Notes: generated from the letters alone by a model not told the origin. Counted from the first letter of the stretch, positions 21,767 to 33,794 are shown. The stretch: DNA of 64,000 bases from Helicostylum pulchrum (GCA_025677825.1 JAIXMO010000003.1:124001-188000); one strand, 5' to 3'. Numbers and translations are program-made.

Positions 21767-22756
21767 ATGTCATCTTCTTTACACCATGAACCATTTCTAT
21801 CATTATCATGTAACAAGTTAGATGCCAATGACTTTGGCAACATGTGGACTGGTAAAAAAAAAACTTATTTTATGCATGCGTTCACAAAAGATTTTTAAAA
21901 CTCGCTAAAAAAAAAAGATATAAATTTAGGATTTAGTAAATGTAAATCATATAGAGACCATGGACAACAACGGTTAGAATACATGTCCTGGAGACTATGG
22001 TATTGTCGTCAAGGGAATGATAGAATTGACAACAATATCAAACAAATCATTACATCCCTTCTTTTGTCACCTGCTTTCCCAGTTCATGACGCATATTCAC
22101 ACGAGGTTCCACAAGCTGCCCAAAATTGCTTCCAGTCCACGATCCAGCATCACGCGAGCATCAATAATAAACAACAACAACAACAACATCAACACGCTTC
22201 TTCGCCGATACTAGAGCCGCCTACCACTACTACAACCACCACGTTATCGCGTTCTTCTTCTTTTTGTAAAGTAAAAGATAATACACCGTCGCTTACCAAT
22301 TCAATTATCCATACCAGAACAGCAGTACAAGAACAAGAACAAGAAGAAGAGCAAGATGATGATGATGATCTAGACGATGACTATGAAGAAGATGAAGACT
22401 ATTATTTATCAGATGATGATGATATTTATGAAGATGAACAAGATGATCTAGACGATATCAATTATCAATTTGTGAGGGATTTCACAAAGACTCAACCAAG
22501 ACCACTTATTCCCCGTAGATCTTTACTATCTGATCTATTACAGCGTGTCTCTTCTCCTCCTTCATTACTATCAAACTCTTCTTCTTCCTTTACAAGCAAT
22601 AGTACTACAACTCAGCATTCCATCATCCTAGACGATGATTTCAATTCAACTCATCATAAGCATAATAACAATACAACTGCATCACCTAATAACTCTATAT
22701 TGACAACACACCCTCATAATGAACAACGGTGGAAACAATCCTTTCGTGGATGGTAA
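21767..22756 (+). CDS. GATA/AreA-type N-terminal domain (DUF1752-like) protein
   Basis: Two exons, 21767-21851 and 21930-22756, code for about 303 residues. Residues about 24-55 read MWTGFSKCKSYRDHGQQRLE and YMSWRLW, matching the fungal LW-xFsK-xK...GxRLExxSWRLW motif found at the N-terminus of AreA-type regulators and of other fungal signalling proteins. No GATA zinc finger follows. The rest is low complexity: Thr/Ser-rich, a long Asp/Glu block at about 120-170, and PRPLIPRRSLLSDLL, a possible docking segment. A regulator linked to nitrogen or TOR signalling is the family association, and the specific role is unknown. Confidence 0.7.
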
Positions 22757-23002
22757 AAAAAAATATACATACATATATAAAAGAGCCTTAAAAAGAACCC
22801 TAAAAAGAACCCTAAAAAGAACCTTTTCATATAAAAAAATAACAAAATAAATAAAAAAAAATATACAAATTTCAACGGAGTGTACAAATGTGGTCAATGT
22901 CAGCAGTTTGACAAAATATTTAATAAATATGTCAAGTGGTCAAAAAATAATCTTGTTTTTTATAGGTGAAACCGTCAAAAAATCAAGTGATTTTTTTTTT
23001 TA

Positions 23003-24434
23003 TTACCAACCCTGCCAACCTTCTAAACTGGATTCAAATAATTCATCTTCACCGCCTTCAATCACCTGACAAATAGGCGTAAAAGCAGAACGACCAGAAC
23101 ATTCCTTTACATAATCCTGAGCATACTGAAGCCCATGTCTACGTTCCTTACGGCTAGCATGTTTACCAATCCAAGTATACACTTGATGTCCAACATCAAA
23201 TACAAACACATGGTTCGTATCAAACATGTCCTTTGAAATCTCTTGCTCTGCCACAACTTCAAACTTGAGGTGACCCATACCAAACGGTCCAGAACTACTA
23301 AGACGTAATAATTTCTTGATATTGGCGTCTTCTTCTTCTTCTTCTTCTTCGTCTAATTCACTTTCATCTGTAATAGGCCCTTCTGAGCCAAGTGCTTCAA
23401 AGAAATCACGTTGACCTGATGCAGAACTTTGTTCTATAATAGATTTTAGTCTCTCTCTCCCCCCGCATTATTATTATTTGTTTGTTTTTTTTACCAATAA
23501 TCACCATGTCTCCCTTTCCACCACGCTCAGAAATTAATTGAGAGATAAATTCAGCTGCTTTGGCTCTTTCAATACCATTAGCGTCCTCTCCTTGCCATTG
23601 ATAAATAACATCCCCAGTATCTAAAACGAAGACAGCACCTGAATGAAGACTGGTATAGTCAAGGTTGACTTCGGAAATAACTACTGCGTTACGTGTACGA
23701 GATCCTTCTAATCGCTTGGGCTTGTTAATACGCAACAGACGAACAACAACTTCTTCTTCTTCCACGTGGTTAAATCCACTAGCAAATCCACCTTGGAGGT
23801 AAGTGACTGTCTTGAAATAGCTCTTGAACAATTGAGATTCACGCTTTTGAATTTCACGGTGTTGAACAGCATACGTATCAAGGAAATCATCTAGTTCAAC
23901 AGTCTTGTAAGCGGCTGTACCGGCTTCATCTTGTGTGGTTTCTAAACCAAGCCAGAAATGAATATTGTGAATCAAACCGTCCGAGTTATCCTTCTTTGTA
24001 GACTGATATATTGTATATTAGTAACAAGTTTTTTTTCAAAAAAAAAAGGATCTTAAAAGGAGAGAGCTTGTTTACCTTCAAGACAATATAACTATCGCCT
24101 TGATAAAACTGACCGTAGTGGGATTCAGGCACAGTAGTTAAGCTAAAGTTTTGTACACGCCAAATCCACATACCGCTAAATGCCAAGTCTTTAGTTTACT
24201 TTTTTACAAGTAAGCGTATATAAGCGTATACTTACATTTCATGACCAATAGGAGAACCTTCATAGTTCCAGGCAGTTTCAAGAGACCCTTCTTCTTTACG
24301 GTGCTCTCTTTCGAGATCAGAACCAAAGTTGGCCAAGTTAGTTTCGTCAAGTTCTATTTAAACCCGGTTAGTTTTTACGCCGAGAATCAAATAAAAAATA
24401 AATTATATTTACTCCAGGAAGAGTTTTTAAGCAT
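23003..24434 (-). CDS. Severin/fragmin-type actin-severing protein (three gelsolin repeats)
   Basis: Five exons give about 392 residues: 24434-24413 (22 nt), 24353-24236, 24175-24076, 24002-23495 and 23433-23003. Gelsolin-like repeat 1 contains GMWIWRVQNFSL and YQGDSYIVLK, then IHFWLGLETTQDEAGTAAYK. Repeat 2 contains GAVFVLDTGDVIYQWQGEDA. Repeat 3 contains HVFVFDVGHQVYTWIGKHAS. This is the three-repeat layout of Dictyostelium severin (calcium-dependent filament severing and capping). An acidic linker (EEEEEEEE) precedes repeat 3. The in-frame Met at 24,186 is intronic in this model: splicing at TTTAG joins HE-I-GMWIW. The first 22-nt exon is the least certain part. Confidence 0.88.
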
Positions 24435-24551
24435 ATTAAAAATATAAAGTAAAAAAGAAAAAAAAAGGAAAAAAGGAAAGAAAAAAAAAGGTGGGAGAAA
24501 AAATATAATGAGCCCGCGCGCGCTGTTGTTTATTATTTTGGTGTGTGTGTG

Positions 24552-25566
24552 TTACTTGTATTCTAATTCTAATTTTTCTAATGCATCATACAACCTCTGC
24601 GTAATTTTAATTCGTGCCTGTTGTCGTGACAAGATGCCTTTTTTCCAATCCCCGAGGATATCCGAATACGCGACAGGGTCACCAAAAACCACCGTGATGG
24701 GTTTGCCTACGTGCACTAGTTTGGTCTCGTAAAGGGGCTTGGCTACTTCCATGCCTCGATGCCACATTGGAATCACAATAGGTTCGTGGTCTGCGTCCAT
24801 AATCATACGTCCTACTCCCCATTTGAACCGAATCATCTTGTCTTGCTGCACCACTTTGGCTTCAGGGTACATGTGAACCCAGCCACCTCGATCAAGTGTT
24901 TGGATGGCCATGTCTACGCCTGGTTGGTAAACACCTGCTCCCCGAATGGCTGGAATTGTCTTTCCGCAAGCAAAAAAATACGATTTGAATCTAGATTGAT
25001 ACGAATTAAAAAAAAAAACTTTTTTCGTAGAAAAAGATGAGAAAGAACTGGTTTTTTTTTTACACTGTAGTATAACAAATATCCGCGGCACCCATAACCC
25101 AACGCATCTTATCCACTTTCCAAAAGTTTTTTAAAGGCAAAACACCCCATAAAAATGGATCGTCTAATACAGACCTATGATTTGACACTATACCAACTTT
25201 AGTATTAATTCGAAAAAATTTCGTGGGTTGGGGGGGGGTACCTGTAATAATTCCTCGCGTACGAGTAGGATCATCGACAATACTAATAAATTTATCTAAC
25301 CCGTATACTTTGGTATCGCTTGCGTTTATAAATGCTTTTGCTAATAAGCCAGCAACACCAACTACCATCTTTGTACCGACTTGCCATAAAAGATTGTCAT
25401 GGCCTTCTTCAAAGCGATGAAGAATAGGTTTGGGGATCGAGTCCCAGTTAAATAAAGGAGGTGCGTAGTATGCCTCTGGTACTTTAACAGGTTTGTAGTA
25501 CCAGTAGGTCGCTCCGCATGCTGAAGACGTTAGTAAGCCTAGTTTGATAAACCTTGTTCTCGTCAT
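24552..25566 (-). CDS. TAZ1: Tafazzin-like monolysocardiolipin acyltransferase
   Basis: Three exons, 25566-25242, 25187-25064 and 24990-24552, give about 295 residues, the tafazzin length. The acyltransferase HX4D motif is SNHRSVLDD (His about 112). LWGVLPLKNFWK, MRWVMGAADICYT, CGKTIPAIRGAGVYQ and GWVHMYPEAKV follow in tafazzin order. The enzyme remodels cardiolipin acyl chains at the mitochondrial membranes. An N-terminal hydrophobic segment (residues about 7-22) may act in membrane association. In the second intron the donor is read as GTAAAA. The gene lies 117 bp upstream of severin in the same direction, so the severin promoter is very short or overlaps its 3' end. Confidence 0.92.
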
Positions 25567-26062
25567 GGCATGACCATTTAAAAAAAAAAAAGAAGAAATA
25601 ATAATATTCGGAGTAGTAAAAATATAAAAATGATAGAAAGGGGGGTGGGTTGGGTATTGATTTTAAAAATAACTTCTTTGGCTAGGAGAAACAGTATTTT
25701 TAGCAAAAAGTATGCAATTCAACTCCTTGAGCAATTGTCAATTAAAAAAAACCACGATGTTTTCATCGACTCCTCTTATTAATTTCTACTTATTCAAAAA
25801 AAAGGAGTAGGTTTTTTAGTGCGTGTTCAATCTGTAATAAAAAAAAAAAGTGTTTCACGACAGAGTATAGAAGAGGTGATCACTTTATGCCGTGCTACTT
25901 TGAACATAGGAGAAAATACGTTTTGTGATACAATAACTCTATAGAATATATATCGTATAAACAACTTTATAGAAAACAAGGAGTATACTAATACACGAGG
26001 GAAAAATACGTTTCGATTAACGGAATCAAGTCGTAGCAGTAAAAAAAAAAAGAAAAAAGAAC

Positions 26063-26068
26063 TATAAA
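26063..26068 (+). promoter_or_regulatory. TATA box of the small secreted protein gene
   Basis: TATAAA within ACTATAAAAGACAAG lies about 110 bp before the ATG at 26,176. It is one of the few clear TATA boxes in the window. Confidence 0.6.
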
Positions 26069-26118
26069 AGACAAGTCAATAGCTTACATTCTTTTTTTTT
26101 TTCATTATCAATCTATTC

Positions 26119-26155
26119 CAGTCTTTCAATCACTCCCAACAGTCTTTCAATCACT
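26119..26155 (+). repeat. Direct duplication in 5' leader
   Basis: The 16-mer CAGTCTTTCAATCACT occurs twice, 21 bp apart, just upstream of the start codon of the secreted protein. Confidence 0.75.
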
Positions 26156-26175
26156 ACCATCTCTCTTTTATCAAA

Positions 26176-26472
26176 ATGAAGTTCACATCTATCCTTTTCG
26201 TTGCTACTCTCGTTCTCGCTGTCTCCGCCGCTCCTTGCAAGGACAAGAGCCACAAGCACTCCAAGAACAGATCCCCCAAGCATGTCACCTACGAAGACTA
26301 CAAGATCAACAACAACTACCATAATGTTGATAAAAGTAGCAACGATGTCAAGACCATCTCTCAAAGCAAAGGTGCCGATAACTCTTCCAGTGATAAAAGT
26401 CTCCTTGGTGGTGTCGCTATTGGAAAGACTGAAAACCACAGCACCAACACTCAAACTGCAAACATTTCTTAA
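26176..26472 (+). CDS. Small secreted lysine/serine/asparagine-rich protein
   Basis: The single-exon frame codes for 98 residues. It begins MKFTSILFVATLVLAVSAAP, a classic signal peptide with cleavage likely near residue 18-20. The mature part is hydrophilic and basic (KDKSHKHSKNRSPKH) with one Cys. It has no known domain that I recognise and no transmembrane segment. A TATA box, a pyrimidine-rich leader and codons of the highly expressed type suggest strong expression. It could be a cell-wall associated or effector-like protein, but that is only a possibility. Confidence 0.75.
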   Translation: MKFTSILFVATLVLAVSAAPCKDKSHKHSKNRSPKHVTYEDYKINNNYHNVDKSSNDVKTISQSKGADNSSSDKSLLGGVAIGKTENHSTNTQTANIS

Positions 26473-28463
26473 ATTTCGCGTTTTTTAGACGTTGAAAATA
26501 ACAAAGTGTAACATTGTACTTTTTTGTAATAACACTTTTTTCTTGAAAAAAAAAATTTCCTATTTTTTTTTGTAATAAACTTTTCTCCTCATTTAAACCT
26601 TTATATTACTTTGTTATGTTTAATTTTTTGGATCACGGACTTTTTGGTTATAATATTTATACACAAACTTAAACCTTATCTATAAATTGTTATTGTATTC
26701 TGTAATTTATTATAAGCACTATTGTTTGCCCCCCTATTTTTTATAAAGCCAAAAATACATGTCTATTCCTTTTAAAAAAAAGTGGCGATAAAAAGAAACT
26801 TACCCCGTAATTGTTGTTACTGCCACCGGCTATTTATATCCTCAACGTTTTTTTTTTTAACTCCCTAACATAAAGAGAAGGGGGGAAGCGTCCAAATTGA
26901 CCGAACAAAGGCAAAAGTCCCCGGTACATGCGTTTAAGTACCTCGAAATATATATCTTTTTTAATATATTTAAATTCAAAACTTTACCATTAACATAAAG
27001 AAGCTTATCTTTTGCAATGAACTATACCAATGGAAGAGTTCTGGGCCCATTTGGCCACGCCGTACAATAGAATTTTGGTACTTTCGAGATAGTCTGGGCT
27101 CAACAGAGTAGGGCAAAGCCGAGACAAATATTACAACACGCGACAGTTCTTTTGCGCCCGGTAAACTTAAAAACGCAATCCATTGAAGTCTGGACACAGA
27201 GAGAAAGGAGAGAGGGGGGAGTCGAAACTGGAAAGTATTTCAGCGCGTGGATAATCTAGATCCGTCATTTTCTTTTTACCATACTCAAACCGCGATAAAA
27301 AATACACACTCGCAAAGTTAGTCTTGGCATCGTAACTACCGTTTGATGTTATAGTAAGTCTTTAAAAAGAGCTTGAGGAAATTTAGTATATTCATGTATA
27401 GCTTCAAGACATACGTTTATTGCCGTAGAAAATAAAACAAAAAATTTCCAGCAGCAATGTTTACTATAGCTCCTTATACCCAATGAGGTACCATTGTCTT
27501 TATAAAGCGGGTATATCTCTATCTGATCCATCATTAATAAAGGATTAAAGCACGCTATATACTTTAATCGAAATAGAGAATACAGTTAGAGCTCTCATTA
27601 GTCTTCATTAAAACAAGTAGTTTATTTCAAAACGAGTGATAATAAGAGGGTAGTTGGTGGTTTCGAGGGAAACAAACAAACAAATAAAAAAAGCAAGTTG
27701 GTTCAATAAGCTACTTTTCTTTTCTTTTTTTAAAAAAAAAACCTGCCATTTATGCATAATCCCTTTTTTATTAGTTTTAAAGCATTGATTTATTTAACCT
27801 GAGTGAATCAGCTTGGTTTATTTTAACAATTATTATCTTGCTAACCGTTACGAAACTTTTCTCTCTCTTGCTATTTCAAACAACAATAGAACTATATAAT
27901 TACTTTGGTATGAGTACAGCAATTTCTATTTTGGACCATTTAGTTATATGCATACATATGTTTATACAAATTTTAGTCGCGTCTATTATCGCGACTGGCG
28001 ATCAAGTTCTGAGTTTGACTAGGATACTGAAAAAAAAAGGAGGGGGGCTATAACAATATAAAGACGATGTATATAAAAATATAGCGAAAGAAGCAATGAT
28101 GATGAATTATACGAGCGAGATAAGAAACTCTAACGATGGATGTTACACTTTTTTTTTAAAAAAGCATGATTATTTTCGGAGGTTGACGGCAAAAGTAGCC
28201 CCATTTTTATTTATTTATTTGAAGAGACCCTTTTTTTATTTATTTCGGAACGCGTTACAGTTCCGTGGTCTTGTTTATTTTAACCAAAAAAAGTAACCTT
28301 TGTTTATTTATAAGCCCTGAGGTGTTGGATACATTTTTGATATTGTGGTTCCATTTAAACATGTTTCAAAAAATAATATCTTTTTATTTAAAGCAATGGA
28401 AAACCCTTTCTTTTTTTTTCTCCACGAGAAGTGTATATATCGCGATAACAATATAAAATTTAT

Positions 28464-28498
<35 letters not shown>

Positions 28499-29347
28499 AA
28501 ACAATAATATACATTTCGCCCTTAATCAAAAAGATAATTTCAAACTTACATGTAGAAGCTAAAGTTTAGTTTGTCCCCACATTTTGCTTTTATTCAAAAT
28601 ATTTAATATCGGATGTGCAAATAGGGTGTACAGATAATAAAATAGGTTCCTGAAATTGAAAATAATGCTTATTCATTCAAGATGTAAAATGTTAATGAAT
28701 TATAGATACATGTAACGGAAGATGCATAGTAAAAAGTGTGAGTAAAAAAAAATCATACGAAAAGAAAGGGCGCACAAGGATTGTTTACGGGAAACATTCC
28801 AAAGGGTGCGTGTTTTTTTTTCTGTAAAGAAAGTAATAATATAATCGCAAGATGCACATAATATGGATTAAACCGGAATAAAATATAGTTTTAGCTTTTT
28901 TAAAGAGCTAAAGATTATTTATTTTTCTGCCTCTAAATGAGATTGAGTAACCATCAAATGGTGCAGTAAAATATAAATGAAGATCTCGGACGCAATATGT
29001 CTGAGAACCATTTTCCCTTTTTTTTTTTTCAAGTCTGAAATTAAATTATAAATTTGAAGCTCAAAAAAAAGAATAAAAACCCCATGTTTGAATGAAATGA
29101 ATGACTTACAAAACTGTAAAACAAAGTCTTTCAACAACACACCAATGACCAATAACTTGTTTAGTCCAAGGTAAGATATATACACTCTTTCATTTTAATA
29201 AAAAATACTCATACACTTTTTAATAGGCTGGACTTAATTTCCGAAATGTAATTTCATATATATTTTTAATATATCCATAATACTAAATCTTTTTTTTTAA
29301 AAAAAAATGATAATTACAGTGGTAATGAAGCCAAGTCACTGGAAAAA
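26473..29347. other. 2.9-kb gene-poor stretch
   Basis: Open frames here are short, hydrophobic and of intergenic composition, and I do not support any as a gene. The stretch contains a (CT)n microsatellite at 28,467-28,496 and several T/A palindromes. Confidence 0.5.
28467..28496 (+). repeat. (CT)n microsatellite, about 15 units
   Basis: Uninterrupted CT dinucleotides follow TATTCC and end in TTTAAAC. Confidence 0.9.
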
Positions 29348-30115
29348 ATGAGTCAATCAGAAAAGTTACATGAAAAGGATGCCAACGATAGCTTAACTCG
29401 TATGAATCAATCATTGGAAAAATTAATACAAGAAGCCGAAACGAGTTTAAACACACACCTGACGCTAGATTCCAATTCATATTCACTAAAAAGAAGCAAT
29501 TCTTGCCCCCGATTTACCACCACCATACTACCTCAAACTAGAAGAAAGAGTGTTGTATCTGTTTCATCAATGCAACAGGAATTATTCGAGAAGCAAGGGC
29601 AAATTCAGTTACAGCAACAACAAAGAAGATACCTTCATAGTCAGTGGAAACTAGCTATGGCTATGAAACAACTAGTTCAAACTGTACAAAATATTATAGA
29701 AACAAATAGCAATGTTCAAGTTGTTCATCATCATCATTACCATCATGTTTACCATCATTACGAAAATAGTTCCACCATCACAGAAGAAATTATCATTACA
29801 GAATCCGAACACGATTTATCTATGCCACCCATTAAAAAGGTAGCATCACTTACATCATTAGTTAAACAAGCATTTTATTCTGCTGTATATCAAAGTAGTA
29901 AATCTACCGAGATGGCAACAACATTATCAGAAAGTGCTAAATTACGAACAATGTTTTTAGCGACACTGATATTTTCGCAAAAATTCAATGTAAAGCCAAT
30001 TTGGATCCAAAGAGGACATTTGTTATTGTCTCGATGGAAAAAGAGGTCAAAAGCGCAATGCAATTTATGGACAAACCGATCACGCTTGTTACACTTTATT
30101 TGCTTGTTTATTTAA
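29348..30115 (+). CDS. Hypothetical protein, 255 residues
   Basis: The single-exon frame runs from ATG 29,348 to TAA 30,115. The N-terminal third is polar with helical heptad-like segments (SLEKLIQEAETSL). It is followed by RRKSVVSVSS, a possible basophilic kinase site, then a Gln-rich segment and a His/Tyr-rich patch (VVHHHHYHHVYHHYE). The C-terminal half is more ordered (LTSLVKQAFYSAVYQSSK and WIQRGHLLLSRWKKR). I recognise no domain. The composition and length support a real gene. An upstream exon cannot be excluded. It converges on IRC3 with 61 bp between stops. Confidence 0.6.
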   Translation: MSQSEKLHEKDANDSLTRMNQSLEKLIQEAETSLNTHLTLDSNSYSLKRSNSCPRFTTTILPQTRRKSVVSVSSMQQELFEKQGQIQLQQQQRRYLHSQWKLAMAMKQLVQTVQNIIETNSNVQVVHHHHYHHVYHHYENSSTITEEIIITESEHDLSMPPIKKVASLTSLVKQAFYSAVYQSSKSTEMATTLSESAKLRTMFLATLIFSQKFNVKPIWIQRGHLLLSRWKKRSKAQCNLWTNRSRLLHFICLFI

Positions 30116-30176
30116 AACTGTAAAAAAAAAAAAAAAAAAAATTGTAAATATAATACATTGTAAATAATAATAAAAA

Positions 30177-32380
30177 CTATATCCCCCTATCTCTAGTCAA
30201 AACAGCAGATTTCATTATCTTTTCTTGCTGCTTTTTTTCGTTCTTTACGACTTTATACTGATCCTTCCAAAGTTTTAACTGTCCAAACCTTAACCTTGTT
30301 AAAAGATCCATGGCCTGACCTTTGTTCATTTGAGCCGGTGTCTCAATCTTGTACCGGCTTAATGCTCTCTTTTGTGCTTCGGTTACACGGTCCTTACGGA
30401 AGGGAGCATTTCTTGACATTTGACTAATATATGGATTCATCTTTCCAAATTTTTTCTGAATCCAAGTGTCTGCTGCACGAACAGCACATATCATATTATC
30501 TGCCTCTAAAGGGATCTGGATAGGCCTTGCTCGAAATTTGTTATTTTCATATAAAAATGAACCGGACCATAAAACCGGGCCTTTGGTTAATACCAAAAAT
30601 CCCTTAGTTAACACATGTAGTGCGCATTTATCTGGACCAATATCAACCCAGCCGTTATACGAAGCGCTTCGGATTTCAACCGACCCCGATAAATCTACCA
30701 TCAATTCATTTAACGAATCATATTCTGTGATTCTAATCTTTACAAGTGATGGGTCGCTTTCTAATTGCTGCTGCTCTTCTTCTTGTTGTTGTTCTATCAC
30801 TTGTTTTTCCTTTACTGCTTGCTTTTCAAGTGCTAAAATATCGCTATCTATTTTTGTATTATTAACTAAAATATACTAGCTAAAAAAAAAATGTTACAGT
30901 GTATTACCTTCAATCATTTCTTTTGTACTCAAACCTAATAAAGTAGGAATAGTAACTAACCCAGCCGAACCTGACTTTTTAAAGTTGTCAACAAAATCGA
31001 TCAATAAACAATCCTCTTTTCCTGGGAATAATCTTAATCCTCTGCCAAACATTTGTTGAAATAATATACTGGATTTTGTTGGTCTGGCCAACAAGATACA
31101 ATCTACACGAGGTATATCCGTACCTTCTGTTAAAATAGCTACATATAAATAGAGTGAGTACGCACAAATCAGGCATTCTCTTATTATTGTTATTACCGCA
31201 GTTTACTAAAACAGGAATTTTTCCACTTTTGAAATCTTGTAATATCTCATGTCTTGATAAAGCAGGTGTTTTACTTGTAATAAATGAAGCTTCGATACCA
31301 GCGTCTCTAAAAGTATTACATAATTCAACTGTATGCGGAATATCAACAGCGAATACCAGAGTTGACTTTCTATCTTTTTCATGCGCATATTTTTTCCAAC
31401 TTGACAGAATGACTTCATTTCTAGTTTTGGTATTGACAGCACGTGAGAGTTCCGCTTGTTTAAAATCATGTTGACCAACACCTACATTATCTAAATCAAC
31501 ATGTGTATTTATAGTCGTCACTTTCATTTGACTAAGGTAACGCTGTTCAATCATTTTTAAAAAGTCAACATGGTATGTAATATCATCAAATACATCAGAT
31601 AAACTAAGTCCGTCGTGTCTTCTAACAGTGGCAGAGCACCCCCATACTAATATATGAGAATTCTTGTCATAGGTGCCAAAGTGCTTTAAAATGTTGACGT
31701 ATGTAGAGGCTACGGCGTGATGTGCTTCGTCAATCAGAATTGCTTTAAATAGACTAGGATCATACTTCTCAATTGAAGCTGAATTTTCTCTTCCTAATCT
31801 AGGAACTGAAGCAATAATGACATCTGCTTTATCAATATCTACTTTTCTTCTACCTTGTTCCACATGAACTACCTACGTATACACACATGTATATTAATTT
31901 CTATAAAGCTCGTTTTTATATAAAAAAAAGAAGTAATTCTAACTTTACAAGGTCAGGGTTATATTTTGTAATTTGATTGTGTGCCTGGTCTAATAATTCT
32001 GTTCGGTGTGCTAGTAACAGGACTTTGGTTGCTTTTGGGGTTGGATTAGGTATAAGGGGTATCAAGTTTGACATGATAACCTAAAAATATATATTTAATA
32101 ATAGATAATAAAGTTTTGAACAGCTGGGTGCCTTACTGTCTTTCCACTACCTAAATAAAGAATCGAGTAAGTAATTGCAATGACAAGCTAAAAAATAAAT
32201 AAAGAGGACATTACCAACAGGTAAAGAAACGACTTGCTTTTGACAGCCTTCTTTTAGCTTTAATAAACTAGTCGTTATACAGTCTTGTTGGTATGGTCTT
32301 AACATGTTGTAAGAGATACCAGTCGAATAAAACCGACATGACAATAACGTTCTCGATCGTGAAATCAGGTACAAGTTCAT
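30177..32380 (-). CDS. IRC3: IRC3-like mitochondrial superfamily 2 DNA helicase
   Basis: Six exons give about 629 residues: 32380-32215, 32150-32137 (14 nt), 32080-31949, 31872-31197, 31138-30908 and 30847-30177. The start [20 protein letters not shown] looks like a mitochondrial presequence. The helicase motifs are in order: YQQDC (Q-region), LPVGSGKT (Walker A, residues about 53-60, split over three exons), [12 protein letters not shown] (Ia), LIDEAHH (Walker B, about 152), [12 protein letters not shown] (III), TLVFAVD (IV) and [20 protein letters not shown] (VI). Yeast Irc3 is a branch-migration helicase that maintains mitochondrial DNA. The C-terminal region (about 410-629) is the Irc3-type extension. 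The start lies 60 bp from the BAG gene stop. Confidence 0.88.
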
Positions 32381-32440
32381 TTGAAAAAAAAAAAAAAGAA
32401 AAGAGTATGAGAAAAATCTTTTTCTTTTTTTTTATATTAT

Positions 32441-33614
32441 TTATTTTTTACAAAGTTCTTTAACAGTAGCTCTGGATTTATCAACACGTTCTAATAATGC
32501 TTGCGATAATTTAACACCTTCTCTTCTACGTTGTCTAGCAGTTTCGAAACTAACAGGACATTCTACACCGTCTAAACTGATCAAGGCTTGCATAATCTTT
32601 TCCGATAAATAGATGCCTCGATCCTGTAACGTCTTTTTGTCTTGTGCATTCAGTTTCTTCTTCTTTTCACATTTTGTAATCAACTGTTCGAGTTCCTCAA
32701 TCTTTTCCACTGTACCATCCGTTATTGTCTCGACAATTTTACCAATCTTTGTCATTAACCCGTATTCCTCTGGATTACCTGACGCAGTTTGTTTCACAAC
32801 TGATTCCTACACACACATAACAAAATATTCAGTTGCCTGGTATTTTTTTTTTTAAAAAAAAAACTTACATCCACTGTTTCTCCATTTAAGATAATAATGG
32901 AGTTTTTACAAACACCAACGCTTGTTAATGACGCAGTATCGTCCTTCATATTAGCTACATTTTTTTAAAAAAGCAAGTTAGAGAAAAAAAGGAATCATCA
33001 TCATCCTGTAATATAATATTTTTACCACCAGAAACTTGAAGTTTCATTAAAGCTATTGGTACTTCAGTTATAGCTTTACACTTTTCTTTCAGGTCTTTTA
33101 CGGTAGCTTCCTCGAAACCTTTAGGAAACTCCTTAAAGTTTAATTGTGTCTTCTTGTCATTCCAAGAAAGTGTCACGGTTGTCCTTAACTCTCTTTTAGA
33201 AACTTTACGGTATCCAAAGAATGATTTTAAACATGCTGTGAATACCTTCCAAAAGAGAAGAACTAAATATAATGCACTGTAAATAGCAGGAATTTTGAAA
33301 TATGGTTTAAAACCGTTGCAGGTTGAAAAGAAGGGGGAGAATTTTTAAAAAAAGAAAGTCTTTCGACCCTTTTTAAAGTTACACGTTGACTGAAACTTTA
33401 AAAAACAGCGCAGAAAAAAAAAGAAGAGATGTGGGGATATGTTTACCTTTTTACTTGATAGTAATTGTTTTCTGGTTTATTTCATTATACCGCTAAAAGG
33501 GACGTTAATATATATTTTATTCATTGGAATGAAAACAGGTAAACAAAACAAAAAACCAAAGAGTAGATTATTTACCTGAGCAAGAAAGAACAAATGGAAA
33601 TATATGTTTCCCAT
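32441..33614 (-). CDS. BAG-domain co-chaperone with ubiquitin-like domain and N-terminal membrane segment
   Basis: Four exons are proposed: 33614-33576, 33263-33026, 32954-32869 and 32806-32441, about 242 residues. Exons 2-3 encode a ubiquitin-like domain (VTLSWNDKKTQLNFKEFP, ATVKDLKEKC, ASLTSVGVCKNSIIILNGE). Exon 4 is a BAG domain (IVETITDGTVEKIEELEQLI ... FETARQRRREGVKLSQALLE) that binds the Hsp70 nucleotide-binding domain and promotes nucleotide exchange. Exon 1 (MGNIYFHLFFLAQ) and the start of exon 2 form a hydrophobic stretch then a basic patch, as in fission yeast Bag102 and budding yeast Snl1 anchored at ER/nuclear membrane. The first exon is tentative: it is the only ATG that splices in phase, across a 312-nt intron. 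Confidence 0.82.
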
Positions 33615-33794
33615 CGTTTGCGGACTTGGTATTCAAGTCCAACAATAAAGGAAAGAACATGGTTCTCAATTCAAACAATCGTATGTTGTATATACATCTC
33701 AGTTGATATTACTACTATACATGTTTATTTATAATATTTATTGCTAGCAAATAAAGTACGGTAGTATGGGCCTTGGAAATATAGCGTCATTTCA

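Larger units (their letters stand above)
25567..26175. other. Divergent intergenic region (tafazzin / secreted protein)
   Basis: No gene is seen. The right end holds the TATA box and 5'-UTR duplication of the secreted-protein gene, annotated separately. Confidence 0.5.

Noticed and set aside
24176..24186. Met at 24,186 as start of the severin gene
   Set aside because: Upstream exons splice in phase at TTTAG and supply a conserved HE-I-GMWIW junction, so this Met lies in the intron.
26500..29300. Several 60-90-codon frames (for example 27,838-28,053, 28,096-28,296, 28,919-29,185)
   Set aside because: They are hydrophobic, A/T-driven compositions with homopolymer-coded residues and no splice partners or motifs.
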